A stretch of DNA of 64,000 bases from Platycnemis pennipes (taxonomy: Eukaryota > Arthropoda > Insecta > Odonata > Platycnemididae), in the NCBI GenBank assembly GCA_933228895.1, contig OW121856.1, positions 103,763,027 to 103,827,026 on the forward strand, written 5' to 3'. The translations under genes and the position numbers were made by a program. The notes beneath the pieces were generated by a model that saw nothing but the letters and a program-made list of their open reading frames with translations, searched no databases and was not told where the DNA came from. The stretch's first letter is position 1. The number at the start of each line of letters is the position of its first letter. Of this stretch, positions 10,946 through 21,619 are shown one piece after another.

Positions 10946-11849
10946 ACAGCCTAAAATATTCCTCTGGCTGCATTTATATTTTCACCTATTGTCAAGGCAA
11001 AAGATATCTATATATCCTTCCTTATTCAAGGAACGAGACATATTTTCAAGAGAGGTTCACGTCACGGAGCGTGAATGGGCACTGAAGGTCACTAGGCGAG
11101 TCGTATTCTTCTATCGCGCATCGTTCCTTACGTCTGTAACTCCTCGCTGAGGCGCTATACTGTCTCCGGGAAGAAGAAACGGCTGCGGCCGGCGAAGCAG
11201 CGATTGGTTATCCTAGTTGCTCGCAATCCCCGTGCATCTCTGTCATATCTGCCTCCTTCCCCCTCGTTCCTCCCCTCCGCCTCCCCCTTATTCCCAAGAG
11301 GGTCCTCTCTCAGGAGTTTACATCCGTCCCTTCTCGTCGCCTTAACCGTTCTCCACTTTCGGGGGAATCCTTATCTTTTTTATGTCCTTCGCCTCGTTGC
11401 TAAAAAAAAAGTATATCATCTCTCAGGAATTGCTCCATCCATCCTGGAGAGATATCCCCCCCGGGATGAGATTGGAGCTTTGTTTTTCGTTCGTTGGTCA
11501 CCATGGTTACGTTAAGGGAAAAGATTGTCTACGTAGTGCGAGATGCCGCCGGTGGAAAGCCGGCTCTTTGCAGCTGGCTAAGATACGTGAGCGGTGGAAA
11601 TACGTCACTAATCGTCATTTATTTTTTTCCGCGTCAGACTTTTCTTCGTTTCATCCCCATGCAATCTTCAAGGCTACAATTTTCTACAAGGCAAAGAAAG
11701 GGTGTTTGTGAAGAGGTTAAAAATTACTATACATGTAGCTAAGAGATACAATACACTACTTTTTGGAAATATGTTGGAAATTCATACCCGAAGCACTAGA
11801 AAATAACTGTTTAGTTCACCCATTTTAATGTTAGAGATTACCTTAGATT
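10946..11849. other. GC-richer block at 11.05-11.6 kb, no gene recognised
   Basis: Overlapping open frames at 11204-11515, 11382-11711 and 11494-11742 have no recognisable domain, and their codon content follows the C/T-rich composition. No splice-site pair could be defended. Confidence 0.4.
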
Positions 11850-12222
11850 TATTTGATCACCCCTGAGTATTATGCTAGATTTCACTAGATAAATAAGATT
11901 AGAGAGATAGATTGTCGTACCGATAGTTTTAAAATGTCATTTTTCCCGCATATCATATGAGATACATGCCACTTTAGGCAGCATAGCAAAGGGGTTGGTA
12001 GGTGAAACATTGCTAAAGTAGCCTGTAGTGGGTGAAACATGTATTAAAAAACAATCCCTTTGCTACTATGATAGAGACTAACCGTGTAGCTGTATGTGAC
12101 CCTACTATCTAGCATGTTTCCATGTAGCAGGTTAGTTGCTTGGCAACAATACATGCTTGCTGATCTTCACCCCCTGCAACACCCTCATTGTGGCTCACAG
12201 GGTATTACGTAGATGTAGATGT
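11850..12222 (+). mobile_element. LINE family A, 3' UTR fragment
   Basis: It matches the family A 3' region: GTATTATGCTAGATT, then AAGATTAGAGAGATAGATTG, then the GGCAGCATAGCAAAGGG block. It ends with CTTCACCCCCTGCAACACCC, GGGTATTACG and TAGATGTAGATG. A segment around 12030-12110 departs from the other copies. Confidence 0.85.
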
Positions 12223-12599
12223 GATGAAATTATTGATAGGTTAGTCGTCTCATTTAATAAAGTTACTTTTATTTCCCAAAGAAAGCATGAATTTCTTGTG
12301 CTTAGAACATTTTATGAATGCACTAGAGATTACTGTAACAATATTTCATATTTTAGTGCCTTTACCAGGTTGCCTATTATGTTAGCAGGACAAATGACAG
12401 ACAAATGGGTAACTTATTCTATTGCCTTAATTTTTTTTCTGATCAAATCTGGTGTGATGTATTGGCATTTTTATTGTATTACTAACGTCATTGGCAAGCA
12501 TGTCACCTTAAAATTTACTTTAAATGCGTCCAAATTTAACCTGTGTTAGGATAATAAATCACATACTGGTTTTTTTGTTTTAATCTCGTACCAATAATA
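12223..12599. other. AT-rich non-coding DNA
   Basis: The frame open at 12136-12549 begins inside the LINE end and continues into AT-rich DNA. No domain was recognised. Confidence 0.5.
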
Positions 12600-12960
12600 A
12601 AATTATCATAACGACCATCCTGGTTATCCTGGCTGATTTAAACATATTTGTGATCACTTTGTCACACACAATTCTTTGATTATACCTTCCTCATACGGAT
12701 CCCATATGATAGCTGCGTTATCTAAATGAGGCCTGGCAAGGGACCAGTAGAACCTATCTTGTAATGTTTCGTTACATTTTCCCTAGACCTGTACATAAAG
12801 ATTTCAAAACGAAGATATGCTACGCCTGTAATCTTCCCATTATGTTCATCCCACAGCATGTCTTGTTCGATGGATTTCTTGATTACTACACTACAGTGAG
12901 TTTGAACCATAAGAACATGCATTCACTCTAGAGTAAAATAAAGCAGTGTAAGCTATTTTC
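12600..12960 (-). mobile_element. LINE family C-like reverse transcriptase fragment
   Basis: On the minus strand, the text around 12745-12690 (GCCAGGCCTCATTTAGATAA, then CATATGGGATCCGTATGAG) matches the block at 20090-20140 in LINE C. Upstream sequence fits the part of the ORF between the FADD box and the VWDP-like box. It is short, broken and without its 3' tail. Confidence 0.7.
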
Positions 12961-13057
12961 TACATCATTAGGTGCGCGATGATCTAACTTTTATGCGTGT
13001 CGAAATCATGAAATATTTTACTCAAAAATAGGTATCTAATGGGTCACAAAAATAGGT

Positions 13058-13106
13058 TATTAATGTAGGATTACTTCAATTTTATTGAGGTAATCCTACA
13101 TTAATA
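13058..13106. repeat. Near-perfect 49-bp palindrome
   Basis: TATTAATGTAGGATTACTTC and its near-exact complement GAGGTAATCCTACATTAATA form arms of about 20 bp around a short AT centre. One base pair inside the arms mismatches. Function is unknown. Confidence 0.8.
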
Positions 13107-14074
13107 GCCATATGGGATGTATTTCCACTGAGTGTTTTGCGAAGTATTTTGTCGATTTAAAATATCTCGAAATTGAACCTAAAACTGGGCGTATTTAAAA
13201 CCAGCATAATTACCAACTTCATGTAATTTTTGGCAACCGAAGAGAAATTTTACGCATTTTCTACACTCTTTCTCATGTAAACATGTATTTTACATACTTG
13301 AACACGAGTGAGGGAGAAAAGAGACAGTAGTCATACAGATTAGGTAGTCGGAACAGATGATTAGGTAGGTATAATGTTCTTTTTAAGGCCATTATCGAAG
13401 ACCGAATGCTTAGTAAATTAGGAAAAACGATAAGAAAAGCTATTTTTTGATGAGCAAATTTCAGATCAGTGACGGCGGGAAAATATGTCAGGCTCTATAG
13501 AAATTATGTTGCTTGCTGATTGGTCAGCTGTTGCCTTAGACTATTGACTGTGTGATGACAAACTTCTGTATGCTTTACCTTCTTTTACAAATTAGTGCAA
13601 GTCTTTTCTGTCTAATGTAATTTCACTAACGATATGCGTTATATTCCATATACATCAATGACATAAGTTTCATATAGTTTCGTTTTTCGTAATAACGCGG
13701 TGATTGCGGGAAAATAATGTTTTTGATCACCCTGAAGCTTATTGTAAGAGGTTTTTTCCACTTCGAACAACATAGTGAATTGTGTCGTGGTACTCTTGGG
13801 ATTGCCAATTCAGCATGCGTTAATGCTAAAAGTAGTCACGAGAGAAATGATGAACCTTGGTTATGATAGATTTAGTGAAGGGAAGGGGCCATTATAATAA
13901 TGATACGGAAAGTGGAGTGAAACAGACCATTGAAAACCTGGTATTGCTGTTAGAATGCTATTGTTCAAATAAAATTATTAAAATTAAAAAATACGGTCAA
14001 ACCATAAAATACCGGATGTCTAGCTATCCCATGAACACAAGTTGGAATACAATTATCTTATCTATTAATATATC
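13107..14074. other. Non-coding DNA, nothing recognised
   Basis: Short open frames at 13626-13808 and 13857-14147 show no domain. The latter runs into a LINE tail. Confidence 0.5.
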
Positions 14075-14152
14075 TATATCAACGGCATACCCTGCAAGCC
14101 ACCTCGAGGGTGTGCGGCAGGGGGTGCATCCACACCAGGAACAATGACACAA
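14075..14152 (-). mobile_element. LINE 3' end fragment, minus strand
   Basis: It contains ATACCCTGCAAGCCACC and GAGGGTGTGCGGCAGGGGGT, the shared 3' end of LINE families A and B. About 75 bp remain and the family cannot be resolved. Confidence 0.75.
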
Positions 14153-15155
14153 AAAACAAAAGGAACACCAAAAAGCAAACACTACACCTTTAAAAGTAAT
14201 TGGGGAAAAAAGAAGAAAAACTACCAAATCCCAATATTGTAGGACACACCCATGAATACCATGCATTACCACGTATCTTACAGCAATGATGATGGAAGGT
14301 CTACACGTTCACACGGTATTTCCCATTTTAGGAGTGAAAAGAAGCTAGACACATCTGCATTTTCTAAGAATTTGAATATATATCCTGAGTATGCAAAACG
14401 CAAGTCCAAATCTCATCGCGTCTTAAGATGCAGAGAAATCAACAAAAATGTGTTTCATTTCAATCTGACCCTCTGCGTATTCATACCACGTTTTGCCAAT
14501 TGAAAGCGCCTTCGGCATGAATGGCACTTATTGTGCGATGGGCGATGATTCTCCAGGAGCAGCTGCCGACGCATGCCGGGTCCAATATGGAATACAGGCT
14601 TATTCAATGCGGAAACGCCTTTCAAAAATTTGCTTTATTTTTGAGAGGAGGAAATATTTTTGGAATCCGAGGGATAATATAGGATCAAAGTGCCTTCAGA
14701 ATTCAGCCCTGTGCTCATTGGTGGAATGAAAAAAAAATAAATTTTCAATCTTACTACAGCGTCATGTAGAGACTCTCGTAAATGAAATTAGGCCGGGAAT
14801 ATTTTTTTTTTCAATGAAAAGAAGCGTCTGCATCAATTTATACTTTCATGGCCTTGCCCATACTTTCATTTTATTATATATCATTTCTATTATATGTTTC
14901 AAGCTTTTTTTTAAGACTTAGAGCCATTTCATTCAAATAATAATCATATCATGGCTACAATTAAACCTTATCTCTGTGTAAGATTAGGTATAATGATGGA
15001 AATTAAGCGTTCCCTACTTACCCTACAGCCCTAATAACCGTGGTTATTGGGGCTGCAGCATAGATGTCAACGTGATGTCAACGGTGGTGCTTGTTGAGAA
15101 AGGTGATCTAATAATGGGAAAAGATGGACAAGCGCAGGTTCAAGTAAGAAAGCGC
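14153..15155. other. Non-coding DNA, nothing recognised
   Basis: The frames at 14252-14503 and 14493-14729 have no recognisable domain. AT-rich segments lie near 14800-14960. Confidence 0.5.
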
Positions 15156-15828
15156 TTTGACATTTACATCTGCATAATACCCTGCAAGCCACCACAAGGG
15201 CGTGTGGCAGTGGACTAACAATCACAGTCATAAATTATCAGTAGGAGGGAGCACTTAATACCACGCAGAAATGCTAAAGAAATACTTCTCTGTTTACGCG
15301 TAACTTATAAATAAAGAGCACAATGAGACTACCCTGTGGAAAATGTAAAGCATTTAATAAGGAGACGCGTAAAATTTTAGCCATAAATGACACTAGTTTA
15401 ACAATACAAATTTACATGATGGTTTTTAATTAGGAAGTCATTTCTTATCAATAAATTTATGATGAACTTAATCTCCTAGAGCATTTATGAATAGGTAATG
15501 TTAACAGATGTATGTACACTTTATTAAAAAATCACTATATTTTAATTTTGTGCCAAAATCTATAGTACTTATTTTTTGTTTCCCCTGCGTCTTCGTGGCA
15601 ATCAAATGTTGTCCCTATTTTGCGCGAAAAATATCAATTCTTAACTCTCACCGTTCTATTATGTATCTCTCTAACTTTATCCTCGCGATCTTAACTGCCG
15701 TAGCACGCTGTTTTTATGACAAACACAAAAAAATCTTACTGTTTGAAACTTCTGCTGTAGATTCAATCTGCATTTTAACCTATGGTCTGATAATGATTTC
15801 CAACCTTTCTTCACACTATTATTTTGAT
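15156..15828 (-). mobile_element. LINE (family A-like), degenerate, interrupted by a foldback hAT element
   Basis: At 15156-15225 the minus strand carries the shared LINE 3' end (ATACCCTGCAAGCCACC plus a CAT tail). At 15700-15810 it carries the 3' part of the RT ORF; TTTTAACCTATGGTCTGATA matches the family A copy near 7550-7570. The 3' UTR between them is diverged. The recognisable LINE stops where the foldback element at 15829 begins. The open frame at 15508-15912 is antisense to it. Confidence 0.7.
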
Positions 15829-16404
15829 CAGGGATGTGACCCGGAAAGGCACGTTACGTTTCAATCCGTACCTGGTAGGCACCCGGACTCGGAGTCCAAG
15901 CTTCGGCTTTGAAGGAGACCCAACCCTTCACCACGGGTGGTTTATAGCACCCACTGACCAGTCACACTATAGTTTATAACTTCTTAAAGTTAAACATATA
16001 TCTCGCACAATTATGTTCATCTTTGTGTTGTACTATTCACGTTGATAAAAATGGTTTTTTAGACACAGTTATACGATATATATTAACAATTTTACGTGCA
16101 CTAGCAAGCCAAGCCAGTTTAATGTACATCAATTATACTACTAAAGCATGTAAATTGTTTAATATCTATCATATGACTGTGATGAAAAAACAATTTTCAT
16201 CAGCGTGACTAGTGCAACACAAAGACTAACATAGCTTTGTGATTTATGCTTAAATTTAAGAAGTTATAAACTATAGTGTGACTGGTCAGTTGGTGCTATA
16301 AACCACCCGTGGTGAAGGGTTGGGCCTTGTTCAACACCGAGGCTCGGACTCCGAGTTCGGGTGCCTCCCAGAAACGTAAAATGCCTTTTCGGGTCACATA
16401 CCTG
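15829..16404. mobile_element. Foldback hAT-like element (576 bp) with long inverted arms and 8-bp TSD
   Basis: The left arm (15829 to about 15987) and right arm (about 16256 to 16404) are long imperfect reverse complements. They start CAGGGATGTGACCCG and, on the other strand, CAGGTATGTGACCCG. ATTTTGAT lies directly outside both ends (15821-15828 and 16405-16412), a perfect 8-bp target-site duplication as in hAT elements. The roughly 270-bp loop has no coding capacity. The inserted DNA ends 58 bp from the splice donor of the Ig exon, inside the adjoining intron. Confidence 0.88.
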
Positions 16405-16462
16405 ATTTTGATACACTGCAGAATATTTCGTGACACCCGAAGACAAAAATCGTAGCACTTAC

Positions 16463-17020
16463 CGATCATGAGGAGTTCAACGGGCAGAGCGGTGAGTTCC
16501 ACTCCCTGCCTCCTGCACTGCCACGAACCCTCGTCTCCCCTCGCCGCACCCCTGACCCTCAGGATCATCTTGAAGGGCCCCACCCTCTCCGCCACGAAAC
16601 GCCCCACGGGCCCGTCTGCAGGGTTACCGCCCCCCGAGTGCGCTCCGTCTCCCAGGACGTGGGCCCCCACGTCACCGAAGCCCAGGGACCTCAGCACCTC
16701 TGAGGTGGACCCCGAGGAGGACGAGGAGGAGACGGAGGAGGAGGAGGAGGAGCGGATGACCTGTCGCTCGGCCATGACGGGGATGCCGTTGTGGAACCAG
16801 TGCACCTCCTCGTGGAGGGTGTCCGTGTCGGGGATCTGGTGCGAGGAGGTGGTGGAGTTGGGTGCGGGGGTGAGGTCACAGGGGACGAGGGCATCCTCCC
16901 CCTCGCGGAACAGTACCTCTTGGCGGGCGACCGTCGAGTTGCCGGCATCCGGAGGGTGCGGCTCCGGCGGTCTGTGCGCCCCGTGGTGCCGAAGGGTGTG
17001 TGACGTCGATTCCGCACCAC
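16463..17020 (-). CDS. Exon encoding an immunoglobulin-like domain (internal exon, partial gene)
   Basis: This is the one convincing host exon. On the minus strand it starts after a pyrimidine tract and CAG acceptor (cut at 17021/17020) and ends at a perfect GTAAGT donor (16463/16462). It is 558 nt with phase 1 introns on both sides, as usual for exons that each carry an Ig domain. The 185 complete codons show LVPC (first Cys near residue 47), a WFHNG box (Trp near 74) and DEGSWQC (second Cys near 168). The last is the Ig DxGxYxC motif with Trp in place of Tyr. The roughly 120 residues between the cysteines are long for an Ig domain because of a Ser run (about 89-102) and a Gly-rich stretch (to about 138). 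The N-terminal 30 residues are His/Pro-rich. The likely product is an extracellular or cell-surface Ig-superfamily protein, but I cannot name the gene. No neighbouring exon was found. An intronic foldback element lies 58 bp past the donor. Confidence 0.82.
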
Positions 17021-17197
17021 CTGCGGGCGAAAGAAAGGGTCGAGAGGTCAATAATTCGTAATTTCATATATTTGTATTGCCTTGATCAAAAATTTTACAC
17101 TTTTGTGACGGGCGCGTATCACAAACGCATCATTGCATTTTAGCGTTACTATGAAGTGGCAGCATTATAAATTTAACAATATTCAGTTAAAGACATA

Positions 17198-17335
17198 GGG
17201 TGCTTTCCATTCATCGACGCAAGTTGACACAAGTCAGCTTGTGTCGCGTGTAGTGCTTTCCAATCAGTGTGTGTCGCTAGTGTGTCAAACGCGAGTCGAC
17301 ACACGGTGACACACCGGTAATGGTGAGTTACTAAC
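17198..17335. repeat. Left terminal inverted-repeat region of the 4.4-kb transposon
   Basis: It starts GGGTGCTTTCCATTCA. A second GTGCTTTCCAATCAG lies at about 17252, followed by GTGTCG/CGACAC words that alternate in orientation, so the region is internally repetitive. Confidence 0.7.
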
Positions 17336-17889
17336 AAAAGAAAGAAAGACGGCGCAAGCTCTAAATCACAATACGTCTGCAAGAGGCATATTGAAAATAA
17401 CCGATAAGTCAGAACAAATGTTTAAGGCGCCGTGGTACATGATTATTTTTTCGCTTTCGAGTGCTGAGATGATGGAGATAGTTTTTCCGTCGACCGGTAG
17501 AGTTACCAGAGTCGGCGCCTACCCAACCAGCCATATTTTTTTTCAGTGTCTCCTCTACGCTTTAATTCTTTGCGCAGAGGTGATGAGGCAATAACGACCC
17601 TTCCCTCTCATCCCCTCTGTCCGCGGAGTTTTCCATTGCTGACCACTAGACGCAATGTTGCCATTTCAACATACGATGGGACCAAACTGTTTGGCAGACT
17701 CCACATTATACCATGTGGCAACGTGGAATTCGCGGAAATGCGTTCGCTACGTTTTTCTAAGAACCGAGCCGGTCTGGTCCTAGTGGGGTTCGTAGCTGCA
17801 GGAGAACGCGTCCGCGGTCCAAGTCATGAATAGACTTCATTTTTCAGGGTAGCCGCGTTGATTGGTTGTTGTGACAACAGTTTAGCCGT

Positions 17890-20325
17890 AAGAACTGCAA
17901 CAAATAGGAGGTGGTCTCAGCTGGTAGATTGGCTTGCACGTGTTAATGTCTAAATGTGGTAATTTGAAAGTAATATACGTTTGTGCCTACTACAGACCAC
18001 CCCATTCCGATGTACACTCAGTATTATAACTTGAGAAACAGATCAGGCACATTAATTCTCATACCAACGAACGACAGATTATTGAAAGGTGGAGATTTCA
18101 ATACAACATCGATAGATTGGAAAACATGTAGTCATTAGTCTGGGGGTAGGGACAAAGAAATCTGCTGGTCATTTTTTAACCTGTTCGCATAATACGCAGT
18201 ACATCAAATAGTAAATTTGCATAATAGAAGGGAGAATGTTCTCGATTTACTTGCCTCAAACATCCATGAAAAAGTTATTGAAGTTAAAAATGTCGATGGA
18301 ATAAGTGACCACAAGGTAGTACACGTTAAATTATCCCTCAATACTGACCAAAATGTAAAATTAAAAAGAAAGATTTGCCTTTTAAGTAAAGCAGATTTTA
18401 ACGGATTTAGGCGTGACTTACAGACTTCTTTTGAAAAATTCTAAACATCAGAAAAAATAGTGATGCAGACATGGAAAGAGTTCCTCCAAATTACACGGTG
18501 AGTGAGTATAAGAGTGAGAATAGGGAACCAGGGTGGTACAACGTGGAGGTTAAAAAAATGTTTAAAACGACAACGAGTTATCCACGCGAAACTAAGAAAA
18601 ATGTAGCTAATAGCGATCTACAAAAATTATCGAACGTTACATATAAAGCAGCCGCAAAAATAGCCCTTAGAAAAGCGTAAAGTGGTTTCAAGAGAAAAGT
18701 ACTTGGAGAACAACTAGAGGGGAATCCGAAAGCATTTTGATCATATGTTAGGGAAGTACAGGGAACTAAAATTTCAACGGTTAATTCCTTGAAAGGGTAT
18801 GGGGGCGAAATATTTAGATAAGGCTAATTTGTTGAATTATTTTTCCAGAGCGTTTTTAATCAATCTAAGCGTAGTTTGCTCGAAACAATACCAGACCGAT
18901 TTCAACAAATAATGCCCCCGATCGATAATTGTATCTTATAACGGAATCGTATCCTTACTAAAAATGTTAGCCCGAACAAGAGCTCAGGTCGTGATGAAAT
19001 TCCTGCTCGTGTGTATAAAGAAATAGCTCTCGAAATGGCACCGTATCTTAAAGTAATATTTAACAAATCCCTCGAAGAACACGCGGTTCCCAAAGACTGG
19101 AAGATAGCAAACGTGATCCCAATTTTTAGAAGTGGCGATAGGGAACATCCATCGAATTATAAACCAATATCAATAACGTCACTGCCGTGCAAAATTATAC
19201 AGCATATGATAGTTACATCAATAAGGGGACACCTCGATAGCCAGGATTTATTGATAACAAATAAGCATGGGTCCAGAAAGGGACGGTCTTGCGAAAATCA
19301 GTTAGGTCTTTTCGTTCATGATATTTTAGTTTCCGGAGAAGGTAACGTACAGGTAGACGCAGCGCTTTTAAATTTAGAAAAGCGTTTGACAAGGTTCCCC
19401 ACTGTAATTTACTCGCGAAGTTAGCATCATACGGGATAGATAGTAATATGGTAGGCTGGATAGGAGATTTCCTACATGAACGCGTTCAATGAATGGTATT
19501 AGATGGTGTCACCTCAGGCGAAGCAAAAGTTACATCGGGTGTTCCCCAGCGTGATAGGCCCAATTTTATTTCTTCTCTCCGTAAATGACTTGAATACAGT
19601 AGCTAAAAATAGCAAGCTCCGTCTTTTTGCCGATGATGCAGCAGTCATCATTGGTCATCAATCCTCAGATCGGTTTGACGCAGCTCTCCACTGAGTCCTG
19701 TCGGCTAATCTCTTCATATTTACGTATTTATTCTGATGCAGTAGTGTATAAGGAAATAAGAAATTAAGAGGATAGTCATTCTTTAGCTAAGGATTTATAT
19801 GCGATTGATAATTGGTGTGATAGTTGGCAGCTAGAATTAAATTTGAATATATGCGCGATAATGAACTTTGGGAAAAAGAATAACTTTCCCCAGAAAAATT
19901 ATTGCATCAAAGAAAAGAAAATATCTAACGTAGAATTTATTAAATACTTAGGCGTCACCAACATTGAAGACATGCTGTGGGGGAAATACATCAGGGAAAT
20001 AACTAGTGTAGCAAACCATATATCAGGATTCGTAAAAAGAGTTCTAGGCAAATGCGATGAGAGAGTACTAGAAGCTATTTTACACTTGTCAGGCCTCATT
20101 TAGAATATGCCGCTAGTATATGGGATCCGTACGAGGAAGGTATGATAAAAGAATTAGAGCGTGTGCAAAGGAGATCCACTAGATTTGTTAAAGGCCGCTA
20201 TGATAATTGTATAAGTGTTACGAGTTTAATAGAAGAACTAGGCTGGGACTTACTATCAGAACGCAGGTTGAAATTTAGGTTAAACCTTTTCAGTAAATTG
20301 GAAACCGATTTGTCGCATATTTTAA
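17890..20325 (+). mobile_element. LINE family C (CR1/L2/Jockey-like), with endonuclease and reverse transcriptase remnants
   Basis: This is the longest LINE copy in the window. The endonuclease part has a YRPP box (about 17985), GDFN (about 18091) and SDHK (about 18307), typical of AP-type endonucleases. The reverse transcriptase part runs from about 18960: a SSGRDEIPARV box, NYKPIS-TSLPCK, HGSRKGRSCENQL, a VTSGVPQ region (about 19530) and the catalytic FADD box (about 19627-19640). After that come the C-terminal region and the VQRRSTRF box (about 20150). Many frameshifts and stops make it inactive. There is no 3' UTR or tail; the copy stops at about 20325 inside the transposon gene. A 90-bp RTE fragment lies inside its FADD box. 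Confidence 0.9.
19644..19733 (-). mobile_element. RTE-like 3' end fragment nested in LINE C
   Basis: On the minus strand it reads TATGAAGAGATTAGCC, then GGAGAGCTGCGTC, then a GATTG...ATGATGAC end. It matches the 3' ends at 23930-24000, 34262-34345 and 39540-39622. TGATGCAGCA (19634-19643) and TGATGCAGTA (19734-19743) flank it as a near-perfect 10-bp duplication. Removing the insert restores the FADD-VV reading across the LINE C break. Confidence 0.85.
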
Positions 20326-20659
20326 GTCGATAATTCTTCTTCCCGTTACTCCTCCGGATAAACCTTCGTTTTTCCCTTCTTCGGCAATTGCCATATCGTC
20401 AAATGAATCATGCAAAGTTTCATCAGCTACTGAATCGTCAATATTGGACGGGGTTTCTTCAATAGCGCAAGAAGTTCCTCCTACGTGCGACTCTGTTCCC
20501 ATTATTTTGAGACGCCTGTTTCGGATAATAGAAATTTGCATACTTACACATGAATATATCATTACATTAAGATAGTGTTTTCACAAAAAATGACAATATT
20601 TACCTTTTTTCTTCCCTCCGCTTGGCCAAAAATTCACCCTTTCTTTTTTTCCTCGCCAT
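20326..20659 (-). pseudogene. 5' end of a transposase-like gene with a small intron, interrupted by LINE C
   Basis: Exon 1 (20604-20659) starts MARKKRKGEF and ends at a GTAAAT donor. An 88-bp intron (20516-20603) ends in AACAG. Exon 2 (20326-20515) keeps the frame across the junction and continues through an acidic, Ser/Thr-rich stretch to a GRRIIDL motif. A lysine/arginine-rich start, then a short acidic linker, then a GRRIVDL-like box is a layout I associate with proteins carrying the arthropod Mutator-like transposase domain. That association is from memory and needs a search. LINE C cuts the frame right after this motif, and no continuation was found. The gene lies within the 4.4-kb inverted-repeat element. 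Confidence 0.55.
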
Positions 20660-21480
20660 CGAAAATGTCAAGCGACTGCCTACTTTAATTTTCCGATATC
20701 GGTACGCTTCCGATGAAATTTCGAGACTTGACAATTAGTCAGTTTGACTGTTACTAGACACCCCGAGAGCGACAACCTAAGCTGAGACTCAAGAAATAAC
20801 CCGTCAGTAAAGCAGACACTCCGTCTCACTCGCCTCTGCTTCCCGCCCGCCTTCACTTTCCCTTCCCCCTAGCTCCAACACCTCAAGGTTACCGTTTTAG
20901 GATATAGGGTAGAGGGACCGTGCCACTTTTTGAGTAGCGCAGTAGGCGGAGAATGTGTGAACTGTTTCGTGATTTGCACGTTGCTAGAGGCGTATCCCTG
21001 GGCTGGAGTTGGCGAAAAACATAAATTACTTTCAGAATATCTCAGCAGCGTGTCTTTTAATAAAAATCAATAATTTTCAAGGATCCAACAGACTAAGCTT
21101 GAATCTTGTACTCTATAATAACGAAAGTTAAAAAAATAGCCCCTCTGTCTCCCAATATTTGCAACAAAAAGGTCTATTTTTACATCGAGATATATTTTTA
21201 ACAAGGCTTATTACGTAAAATCTAGGATTATAGGGTAATAGTTTGATACTTTCTCTTTTAATTACTGAAAACCCCATTCCGATATCTAGCTTCCTGTTGG
21301 AGCAATCTTCCTTGAAAAATAGGTCTGAAAAACAGCTATGTATCACGGCCCCTTAAGTTAAGTATTTTCTTAATTAATCATCCTACAACTCATTTTTCTG
21401 TTCATTGGTAACGATCTTACTATAGCAAGATTTGCACTGCTAACAATAAGTCAAATGGAAGGAAATACGCACCAATCACG
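20660..21480. other. Non-coding part of the 4.4-kb transposon
   Basis: This should hold the promoter and 5' region of the transposase-like gene. No core promoter element could be picked with confidence. The frame at 21128-21346 has no domain. Confidence 0.4.
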
Positions 21481-21616
21481 AGTCCCCGTGAAAGTCCTTA
21501 GCGCATCAGCTACTGCGCATCTGAAACTTGCTTTCCATTCGTGAAGACACAAGTCGACTTGAGTTTCTGCGAGTTAACTCAAGACGACGCATGAGTCGCT
21601 TGAATGGGAAGCACCC
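21480..21616. repeat. Right terminal inverted-repeat region of the 4.4-kb transposon
   Basis: The outermost 16 bases match the left end at 15 of 16 positions when reverse-complemented. Inside are a GCTTTCCATTCGTG word at about 21530 and alternating ACTTGAGT/ACTCAAG words. Confidence 0.7.
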
Positions 21617-21619
21617 ATA

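Larger units (their letters stand above)
17198..21616 (-). mobile_element. DNA transposon with terminal inverted repeats (4.4 kb), decayed and LINE-interrupted
   Basis: The ends are GGGTGCTTTCCATTCA at 17198 and, on the other strand, GGGTGCTTCCCATTCA ending at 21616. Both are followed inward by stretches rich in GACACAAGTCGACTTG-type words. ATA flanks both ends (17195-17197, 21617-21619), a possible 3-bp target-site duplication. Inside are a minus-strand transposase-like gene start (20326-20659) and LINE C (17890-20325), inserted in that gene. The missing C-terminal coding part was not found left of the LINE, so the element has probably also lost DNA. Superfamily is undecided: the termini fit no signature I can name safely. 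Confidence 0.7.

Noticed and set aside
10681..11085. 134-codon plus-strand frame
   Set aside because: Its first 250 bp are antisense to a LINE family B 3' UTR.
16468..17061. Plus-strand frame of 197 codons over the Ig exon
   Set aside because: It is the antisense shadow of the exon. The minus strand has the splice sites and the Ig motifs.
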